In this document: positions 1 through 5,616 of the stretch, piece by piece
Numbering within the stretch: position 1 is the stretch's first letter
How the letters are laid out: each line of letters opens with the position of its first letter
Assembly (NCBI GenBank): GCA_050744245.1
Contig: JBOGGX010000081.1
Coordinates: forward strand, 1 to 7,072
DNA from: JBOGGX01 sp050744245
GTDB taxonomy: Bacteria; Actinomycetota; Acidimicrobiia; Acidimicrobiales; JBOGGX01
DNA length: 7,072 bases
Direction of reading: 5' to 3'
Made by a program: the position numbers and the translations under genes
Notes under the pieces: model-generated
What the model was told of the DNA's origin: nothing
The model's database searches: none
What the model saw: only the letters and a program-made list of their open reading frames with translations

Positions 1-1
1 C

Positions 2-559
2 CCTGTGCCTCCGCCGCCTCCGAAGCCCGATCCGCCCTATGTCCAGGCGGCCAAGCGGCGCCGGCGCATCCCATACTGGGCCCTGCCCGTCCTCGTCGCC
101 CTGCCGGTCTGGGGCTTCATCTACGCCACCACCCTCGAACCGCCGACCGACCCCAACGATCCGCTCACCCTCGGTCGTGAGATCTACTCGTCGCAGTGCG
201 CGGTCTGCCACGGCACCGGCGGCGGGGGCGGGGTCGGCCCGGCCTTCACCGACGGCGACGCCGCGGCCACGTTCCCCGGCTGGCGCGACCATGCCATCTG
301 GGTGCGCGAGGGAGCCCCCTCGGCCAACCCGGACGGCAGTTACGGCGACCCGGAGCGCCCCGGTGGCCAACGCACCATCGACGACCTCTCCGGCATCATG
401 CCCGCCTTCCCCGCCCTGACCGACGAGGAGCTCCTCGCCGTCGTCCGCTACGAGCGAGAGGGGCTCGGGGGGACCGACCCCGAGGAGGAACAGGACCTGG
501 TCGACGCTACCGAGGGCGTGACCGACCCGGCCGAGGCGCTCGCCGGCGACGGCGGATGA
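2..559 (+). CDS. Membrane-anchored c-type cytochrome (single haem), possibly 5'-partial
   Basis: Electron-carrier cytochrome c held on the outer face of the membrane. Numbering from the GTG at base 5, a basic stretch (KRRRR, residues 17-21) precedes one hydrophobic segment (about 23-43). A Pro/Thr-rich linker follows, then the haem site CAVCH (C65, C68, H69; bases 197-211) in a glycine-rich context. The likely axial methionine is M132 in SGIMPAFPALTDEEL, which matches the usual cytochrome c C-terminal motif. The acidic tail (about 155-184) has no assigned role. The basic residues before the helix predict N-in, haem-domain-out topology. The frame stays open to the left edge, and the GTG lies inside a proline run, so the true start may be upstream and the gene partial. 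In actinobacteria such proteins usually sit with cytochrome bc or oxidase genes, so an upstream respiratory cluster is inferred. The stop TGA overlaps the first intergenic repeat. Family is confident; exact partner is not. Confidence 0.88.
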   Translation, partial: PVPPPPPKPDPPYVQAAKRRRRIPYWALPVLVALPVWGFIYATTLEPPTDPNDPLTLGREIYSSQCAVCHGTGGGGGVGPAFTDGDAAATFPGWRDHAIWVREGAPSANPDGSYGDPERPGGQRTIDDLSGIMPAFPALTDEELLAVVRYEREGLGGTDPEEEQDLVDATEGVTDPAEALAGDGG

Positions 560-718
560 GCGAGCGCCAGCGAGCCAGCCGCCCCGGGCGATGGGGCCTG
601 GGGGCGCAGCCACCAGCAGGAAGACGGATGAGCGAGCGCCAGCGAGCCAGCCGCCCCTGGCGGGCGAGCGCCAGCGAGCCGCCCGGCGATGGGGCCTGGG
701 GGCGCAGCCACCAGCAGG
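553..718. repeat. Duplicated GC-rich intergenic repeat with hairpins
   Basis: The gap between the cytochrome and menJ genes is built from two copies of one two-part unit. The first part (33 bases) is identical at 553-585 and 625-657. The second part (34 bases) is identical at 587-620 and 685-718. The second copy is split by about 26 extra bases that include a third copy of the core GCGAGCGCCAGCGAGCC (560-576, 632-648, 664-680). Each second part holds an imperfect hairpin, CTGGgGGC-GCA-GCCaCCAG (598-616 and 696-714): eight stem positions with one mismatch and a three-base loop. There is no T tract, so it does not look like an intrinsic terminator. The first copy starts inside the last codons of the cytochrome gene. 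Role unknown; it may be one locus of a dispersed family, which cannot be tested here. Confidence 0.85.
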
Positions 719-733
719 GGCACCGGTGAGCGG

Positions 734-1996
734 GTGAGCCACGGCGCGCGAGCCGACGTCCTTGTGATTGGCGGGGGGCCGGCGGGGGCGGCGGCCGCCT
801 ACTGGCTGGCCCGCGACGGCCACGAGGTCGTGGTCGTCGAGCGCAAGACCTACCCGCGCGACAAGACCTGCGGCGACGGGCTCACGCCGCGGGCGGTCCG
901 CCAGCTCCAGGACATGGACCTCGAGCCGAGGTTGCGCGACTTCCACCGCTATGACGGGCTGCGGGCGATCGCCCATGGCATCACCCTCGAGCTGCAGTGG
1001 CCGGCGCATCCGGACCTCCCGTCCTATGGCTACGTCGTCCGGCGCCGCGACCTCGACCAGCTCGTCGCCGAGAAGGCGATGGCGGCCGGCGCCCGCTTCG
1101 TCACGGGAACCGAGGCCGTCCGCCCGCTCATGGTCGACGGCCTGGTGCGGGGCGCGGTCGTCGTCGACAAGGCGACCGGCGAGGAGACGACGATCCGGGC
1201 CAGCTATCTGGTCGTAGCCGACGGCGCCAACTCCCGCTTCGGTCGCGCCATCGGCGTCAGCCGGCAGAAGGCCTGGCCCCAGGGGATGGCCATCCGCGGC
1301 TACTTCGAGAGCCCGAAGCACGACGACCCATGGATCGAGAGCGCGCTCGACGTCCGCGACCGCAACGGCAACGTCCTGCCCGGCTACGGCTGGATCTTTC
1401 CGGTGGGCGACGGCACCATCAACGTCGGCGTTGGCCTGCTGTCGACGTTCCGCGACTACAAGGACGTCAACACCTCGCGCCTGCTCGAGGAGTTCGCGGC
1501 CACCGCGCCCGACCGTTGGGGCATCGACGGGCACGGACCGGTCGCCCCGCCCACCGGCGGGCGGCTCCCGATGGGTGGATCGGTGTCGCCCAAGGTGGGG
1601 CCCACCTGGCTGCTGGTGGGCGATGCCGCCGGTGTCATCAACCCGTTCAACGGCGAGGGCATCGACTACGCCTACGAGACCGGGCGGCTGGCGGCCGAGC
1701 TCGCCGCCGAGGCGTTGGCCACCGGGGACGGGCTCGTGCTCCAGCGCTACCCCAACATCCTGCACGCGCGGTACGGGCTGTACTTCAAGGTGGCCAGGCT
1801 GTTCGCCCGGATCATCGGCAACCCGGCCCTCCTGCGGGAGCTGACCCGGGTGGGGATGCGGTCGCGGACGCTGATGGACTGGGTGCTCAGGATCATGGCC
1901 AACCTGCTCAGGCCCGACGAGCTGGGCCCGGCCGAAGCCGTCTACCGCGCCGCCGCCGCCATCGCCCGCGCCATCCCCGAACCCGACGCCGCCTGA
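734..1996 (+). CDS. menJ: Menaquinone side-chain reductase, geranylgeranyl reductase family (MenJ-like)
   Basis: FAD-dependent reductase expected to saturate a double bond in the isoprenoid tail of menaquinone at the cytoplasmic membrane. The 420-residue protein has the dinucleotide-binding GGGPAG (13-18), the family's DKTCGDGLTPRAV block (43-55; CGDG 46-49), a VADGANS motif (161-167) and the second FAD motif VGDAAGVINPFNGEG (295-309). From memory, the order and wording of these blocks, together with LPGYGWIFPVGDG (215-227), LPMGG and a basic C-terminal helix, closely match mycobacterial MenJ (Rv0561c). I did not align them. The GTG at 734 is preferred: it leaves a short N-terminus before the first beta strand and has GGTGA at 725-729 as a ribosome site. 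The in-frame ATG at 689 lies in the intergenic repeat and would add 15 unrelated residues. A cytochrome gene upstream supports a quinone role over bacteriochlorophyll or archaeal lipid reduction. The next gene starts 8 bases later. Confidence 0.87.
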   Translation: MSHGARADVLVIGGGPAGAAAAYWLARDGHEVVVVERKTYPRDKTCGDGLTPRAVRQLQDMDLEPRLRDFHRYDGLRAIAHGITLELQWPAHPDLPSYGYVVRRRDLDQLVAEKAMAAGARFVTGTEAVRPLMVDGLVRGAVVVDKATGEETTIRASYLVVADGANSRFGRAIGVSRQKAWPQGMAIRGYFESPKHDDPWIESALDVRDRNGNVLPGYGWIFPVGDGTINVGVGLLSTFRDYKDVNTSRLLEEFAATAPDRWGIDGHGPVAPPTGGRLPMGGSVSPKVGPTWLLVGDAAGVINPFNGEGIDYAYETGRLAAELAAEALATGDGLVLQRYPNILHARYGLYFKVARLFARIIGNPALLRELTRVGMRSRTLMDWVLRIMANLLRPDELGPAEAVYRAAAAIARAIPEPDAA

Positions 1997-1998
1997 GG
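1995..1998 (+). promoter_or_regulatory. Shine-Dalgarno site for the ATPase gene
   Basis: GAGG overlaps the menJ TGA stop (1994-1996) and lies 6 bases before the ATG at 2005. This fixes the ATPase start, although its frame is open from 997, and suggests translation directly after menJ on one transcript. Confidence 0.6.
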
Positions 1999-2004
1999 TC
2001 TCGC

Positions 2005-4725
2005 ATGGTGACGCTGCCGCCGCTGGTGGCGTCGAGCCGGGGCTACCCGTTCCACGGGCGCGCCGAGCAGCTGGCCGCCCTCGAGTCGTCGTGGGCCAGG
2101 GTCGAGCGGGGCCCATCGCGTCTGGTCCTGGTGGCCGGTGAGCCGGGCGTCGGCAAGACCAGGCTGACCGTCGAGTTCGCCCGCCGGCGCCACGACGACG
2201 GGATCGTGGTCCTCGCCGGTTCCTGCGCACCCGACCCCATCGGCTCCTACCAGCCCATCAGGGAGGCGATGCGCCACTACGTCGCCGCGGTGGGCGCAGC
2301 GAACGTCGCCGCGGCCATGCCCGAGCGCGTGCCGTTGCTGACCCGGCTGGTGCCGGAGCTCGGGCTCCCCGGGCCGCCGCCGACCGGCGACCCCGAGCTC
2401 CAGCGGTTGGCCCTCTTCGACGCCATCTGCGCGGTGCTCGCCGACGCGGGAGGCGACCGACCGGCGCTGCTCATCGTCGACGACCTCCACTGGGCCGACC
2501 CTTCGACCATCGTGCTCGTCCGCCACCTGCTGCGCAGCCTGCCCCAGCACCGGTTGCTCCTGGCCGCCACCCTGCGCCCCCACGAGATCGCGATCGACCA
2601 TCCGCTGGCCGACGCGGTGGCCGCCCTCCGCTCGGCCGAGCTCGTCGACCGGATCGACCTCGGGGGACTCGACCGCGCCGGTGTCCGCACGATCCTCGAG
2701 AGCCGAGCCGGCCACGAGCTCGACGCCGACCTGGCCGCCCTGGCCGACGATCTGTACCGGATCACCGAGGGGAACCCGTTCTTCGTCATCCAGCTCGTCC
2801 GCCACCTGTTCGACACCGGACGGCTCGTCGTCGACCACGGTCGGTGGCTGCGGGCCGACGACGAGCGGCCGCTCGACCTCCCGGTCGAGGTGCGCGAGGT
2901 GGTCGGGCGCCGACTGGCCAACCTCACCACCGACTGCCGGGCCCTGCTGCGGTGCGCGGCCGTGCTCGGCCTCGAGTTCGACCTCGAGCCCCTGAGCGAG
3001 GTGTCCGGCCACGACAGCGGCCAGTCGCTCGGGCTGCTGGAACAGGCGATGGGGTGGCGGGTGGTCGACGAGGTGCCGGGGACGGTCGATCGGTTCCACT
3101 TCGTGCACGCCATGTTCCGCCAAGGGCTGTACGACGGGATGTCGATCACCCGCCGTCAGCTGCTCCACCAGCGGGCCGCGGCCGCCTACCGGGCGGCCGG
3201 ACCGGGTGTGTACGCGGCCGGCGACGTCGCCAACCACCTGCTCGCGGCGGCGGCCGCGGTCGCACCCGGCGACGTGGTCGCGGCGGTGCTCGACGCCGGG
3301 CGGGAGGCCATGGATCGGACCGACTACGAGTCGGCCGCCTCGCTGTGCACGCGTGCCCTCGACGTCGTCGGCCGGCGCCTCGGTGACGCCCACCGGCTGA
3401 CGCTGCTGGCCCTGCGGGCCGAGGCCAAGCTCTTCACCGGGGAGGTCACCGAGGCGCGGGACGATGTCGTCACCAGCGCCACCCTGGCCGAGACCGTCGG
3501 CGACATCGGGACCATGGCCGATGTGCTCACCGCGTGGTGCCGCACCGCACCCATGCTCGGCCCGGCCCACGACGTGCTCGGGCTATGTGACCGGGCCCTG
3601 GCCGAGCTCCCCGAAGGTGAGGAGCGACGGAGGGCCAGGCTCATGGGTGCCCTCTGCCACCAGCTGGTGCTCACCGAACCGCTGCCGTCGATCGAGCGGC
3701 GGGCCCTCGAGGCGTACCGGCTGGCCCGGGAGATCGACGACCAGGAGGCCATCGGCCACGCCGCGACCGCCTACCGGCTGGTCGCCGACTACCGCCCGCT
3801 GGCCGAACGCCGTCACGACGTGCTCGACGCCATCACCGAGGTGGCCCCCACCGGCGGGGCCCGGACGGGCCGGCTCCTGCTCGGTCAGCACGCCTTGATC
3901 CACGCGTTGGAGCTCGGCGACCGACGGGCGTTCGATGCCGCCCTGGCCGACTACGGAGCCCTCTCAGACGAACTGCAGTACCCGCTCGGGCGGGCCACCG
4001 CCCTTCGGGCCCGGGCGACGATCGCCGTCGGCGAGGGACGGCTGGCCGAGGCCGAGGCCATGGGCGCCGAGGCCTTCGAGCTGACCCCGTACGCGATCGT
4101 GTCGTACACCTCGCTGCTGTTCGCCCTGTACCGCGAGCTCGATCGGCTGGCCGAGGTGGCGCCCGCGGTCCCCGAGTTCATCGCCCAGTTCCCCGACATC
4201 GTCACCTGGCGGGTCGTCGCCCTCGGGATCGACCACGAGCTCGGACGGACGGCGGCGGTGACCGAAGGCCTGCGCCGCCTGGCGGATGACGGATTCCGTT
4301 CCGTCGACGGCGCGGTGGCGATGCGGGCCAACGTCGCCGTGCTCTCGGAGCTGGCCGCGGCGAGCGGCGACCCCACCATCGCCGGAACGCTGTTCGACCG
4401 GTTCGTCGGGTGGTCCGGCCAGAACCTCGCCATCGAGGAGTACATCTGTCTGGGGGCCAGCGACCGCTACCTCGGTCAGCTGGAGACCGTGATCGAGCGC
4501 TACGACGACGCCGTGGCCCGACTCGAGGCGGCCATCGGGTTCGACGAGGCGTTCGGCTCGCACCTCTGGGCCGGGTACGACCGGTTGGCTCTGGCCCAGG
4601 CCCTCGCCCGCCGGTCGGGTCCCGGCGACGCCGAGCGGGCCGGGCGGCTGCTCGACGAGGTGGAGCTGGTCGCAGCGGGCACCGGCTCGGCCCGGCTGCG
4701 CCGGCTGGTCGAGCTCGAACGCTGA
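2005..4725 (+). CDS. AAA/STAND-type ATPase with helical-repeat tail, no output domain
   Basis: Large P-loop ATPase (906 residues) of the kind found in LAL/LuxR-type regulators and class III cyclase-linked proteins. A short leader reaches the FHGRAEQL motif (16-23) that opens AAA_16-type domains. Walker A is GEPGVGKT (45-52), Walker B with its extension is LLIVDDLHWAD (155-165), and ITEGNPFFVIQLVRHL (253-268) is the typical late NTPase motif. A winged-helix-like region may follow (about 290-390). From about 400 to the end the protein is alanine/leucine/arginine-rich and helical, with TPR-like spacing inferred by eye. The C-terminus stops at ...RLRRLVELER, with no LuxR-type helix-turn-helix, and nothing like a cyclase or kinase domain precedes the ATPase. 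The frame is intact, so this is not an obvious break. It is probably co-transcribed with menJ (8-base gap). It may be a sensor or scaffold ATPase acting through a partner; that is inference. Its stop is one base from the stop of the convergent lgt. Confidence 0.82.
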   Translation: MVTLPPLVASSRGYPFHGRAEQLAALESSWARVERGPSRLVLVAGEPGVGKTRLTVEFARRRHDDGIVVLAGSCAPDPIGSYQPIREAMRHYVAAVGAANVAAAMPERVPLLTRLVPELGLPGPPPTGDPELQRLALFDAICAVLADAGGDRPALLIVDDLHWADPSTIVLVRHLLRSLPQHRLLLAATLRPHEIAIDHPLADAVAALRSAELVDRIDLGGLDRAGVRTILESRAGHELDADLAALADDLYRITEGNPFFVIQLVRHLFDTGRLVVDHGRWLRADDERPLDLPVEVREVVGRRLANLTTDCRALLRCAAVLGLEFDLEPLSEVSGHDSGQSLGLLEQAMGWRVVDEVPGTVDRFHFVHAMFRQGLYDGMSITRRQLLHQRAAAAYRAAGPGVYAAGDVANHLLAAAAAVAPGDVVAAVLDAGREAMDRTDYESAASLCTRALDVVGRRLGDAHRLTLLALRAEAKLFTGEVTEARDDVVTSATLAETVGDIGTMADVLTAWCRTAPMLGPAHDVLGLCDRALAELPEGEERRRARLMGALCHQLVLTEPLPSIERRALEAYRLAREIDDQEAIGHAATAYRLVADYRPLAERRHDVLDAITEVAPTGGARTGRLLLGQHALIHALELGDRRAFDAALADYGALSDELQYPLGRATALRARATIAVGEGRLAEAEAMGAEAFELTPYAIVSYTSLLFALYRELDRLAEVAPAVPEFIAQFPDIVTWRVVALGIDHELGRTAAVTEGLRRLADDGFRSVDGAVAMRANVAVLSELAAASGDPTIAGTLFDRFVGWSGQNLAIEEYICLGASDRYLGQLETVIERYDDAVARLEAAIGFDEAFGSHLWAGYDRLALAQALARRSGPGDAERAGRLLDEVELVAAGTGSARLRRLVELER

Positions 4726-4726
4726 G

Positions 4727-5596
4727 CTACTCCTCGGTCTGCTCGGCGTCCGGCGTCGGCTCGACGTCCGGCGTCGGCTCGAGCTCGAGGGTGGCCAGTC
4801 GGGGCCGGACCCTGCGCAGGATCCACAGCCCGGTGACGATGAGCACGAGCGACAGGTACTGCGCCCCGGTCAAGCCCAGCACGGTGTCGTCGTTGACCCG
4901 GAGGAAGTCGGTGAGGAACCGGCCGATCCCGTACCACAGGCAGAACACCCCGGCCAGGGTGCCGGTCGGCGCCCCCCGCCGCCGAAGGAGCGTCATCACC
5001 GCGAACAGGACGAGCACCTGGATGAGCTCGTACAGGGCGGTGTTGTGGAAGATCATGCCGACCTCGAGCGGCATGTCCCCCAGAAACGGCTCGCGCACCA
5101 CACCCCCGTCGAAGCGGTTGGCCAGGAAGAGGTTGGTCTGGCCGCCGAAGTGCTCGCCGACCGCGTAGCAGCCGATCCGTCCGATGGCGAGCCCGATCGC
5201 CAGTCCGTAGAGATACGAGTCGGCCGCGCCCCAGCCCTTGTGGCCCTTCCAGTGGCGGACGGTCGGGAACCCGACGAGGACGGCGGCGATGAAGCCACCC
5301 GAGAACTGGAGCCCGCCTTCCCACACCGCGATCAGGTCGATCGGGTTCTCGATCTGGTCCCAGTGAGTGATGTCCCAGGTGAGCCGGGCGCCGATCATGG
5401 CCGCGATGACCATGCGGGTGGTGAGGCGGTAGGTCTCGTCCTGGGAGATGCCCCAGTCGGCCTGGGCCACCCGGCCCCCGACCCATGCTCCGACGACCAC
5501 GCCGAGCGCCACCATCAAGCCGAACGTGCGCAGCGTGATGAACCCGAGGTCGATGTCGGGGAAGCTCGTGTAGGGAATCACGGCGACGGACGACAT
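4727..5596 (-). CDS. lgt: Prolipoprotein diacylglyceryl transferase
   Basis: Integral membrane enzyme that moves diacylglyceryl from phosphatidylglycerol to the lipobox cysteine of prolipoproteins, the first step of lipoprotein maturation. From the ATG at 5596 it is 289 residues with about seven hydrophobic segments. Recognisable parts are IPYTSFPDIDLGFITLRTFGLM at the N-terminus, GGLQFSGGFIAA (94-105), GRIGCYAVGEHFG (139-151), HNTALYE (184-190) and WYGIGRFLTDFLR (221-233). R140, E148, G151, Y222 and R226 match positions important in E. coli Lgt (R143, E151, G154, Y235, R239). The usual N-F-x-N of the signature is replaced by C-Y-A-V, and the E. coli H103 position is S. The acidic tail is variable. 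A TTG at 5608 would add four residues but falls on the probable -10 box, so ATG is preferred. Divergent from the DUF3068 gene and convergent with the ATPase gene. Confidence 0.9.
   Translation of the reverse strand: MSSVAVIPYTSFPDIDLGFITLRTFGLMVALGVVVGAWVGGRVAQADWGISQDETYRLTTRMVIAAMIGARLTWDITHWDQIENPIDLIAVWEGGLQFSGGFIAAVLVGFPTVRHWKGHKGWGAADSYLYGLAIGLAIGRIGCYAVGEHFGGQTNLFLANRFDGGVVREPFLGDMPLEVGMIFHNTALYELIQVLVLFAVMTLLRRRGAPTGTLAGVFCLWYGIGRFLTDFLRVNDDTVLGLTGAQYLSLVLIVTGLWILRRVRPRLATLELEPTPDVEPTPDAEQTEE
4747..4782 (-). repeat. 18-bp tandem repeat (x2) in the lgt 3' end
   Basis: Two perfect, adjacent 18-base copies (4747-4764 and 4765-4782). In frame they encode PTPD-containing six-residue units in the acidic cytoplasmic or terminal tail of Lgt. 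The unit length is a multiple of three, so copy-number change would keep the frame. The tail lies beyond the conserved catalytic core. Confidence 0.85.
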
Positions 5597-5616
5597 CGCA
5601 AGCAACAATAGGGCGC
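5597..5616. promoter_or_regulatory. 20-bp divergent spacer with probable bidirectional promoter
   Basis: Only 20 bases separate the lgt ATG (5596, minus) and the DUF3068 ATG (5617, plus). The single AT-rich patch lies here. On the minus strand it reads TATTGT (5610-5605), a match to the actinobacterial TANNNT -10 box, ending 8 bases before the lgt ATG. On the plus strand the same bases read AACAAT (5604-5609), ending 7 bases before the other ATG, a weaker -10 match. No Shine-Dalgarno sequence precedes either start. Leaderless transcription in one or both directions is therefore likely. Any -35 elements would lie inside the opposite coding region, and none is clear. Confidence 0.5.

Noticed and set aside
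553..718. CRISPR array
   Set aside because: Spacing is irregular (72, 98 and 32 bases), the intervening bases are themselves repeated rather than unique, and no cas gene is present.
689..733. ATG at 689 as menJ start
   Set aside because: It lies in the intergenic repeat and would add 15 residues without family likeness before the FAD strand. GTG at 734 has a ribosome site and gives the usual N-terminus.
997..2004. Upstream in-frame extension of the ATPase gene
   Set aside because: The added residues are Arg/Gly/Ala-rich shadow translation of menJ. The real protein starts at the ATG at 2005 with a good ribosome site.
1942..3570. 542-codon open frame on the minus strand
   Set aside because: It lies opposite the ATPase gene, has the Gly/Arg/Val/Gln-rich low-information composition of a GC-rich shadow frame and shows no motif. 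The plus strand carries clear Walker motifs.
4711..4786. GAGCTCGA / TCGAGCTC inverted repeat near the convergent stops
   Set aside because: Eight-base arms built around a self-palindromic SacI-like site, with a loop of about 60 bases, in coding sequence of high GC. Chance is likely.
5597..5608. TTG at 5608 as lgt start
   Set aside because: It adds only MLLA, overlaps the probable -10 box and has no ribosome site. ATG at 5596 is simpler.
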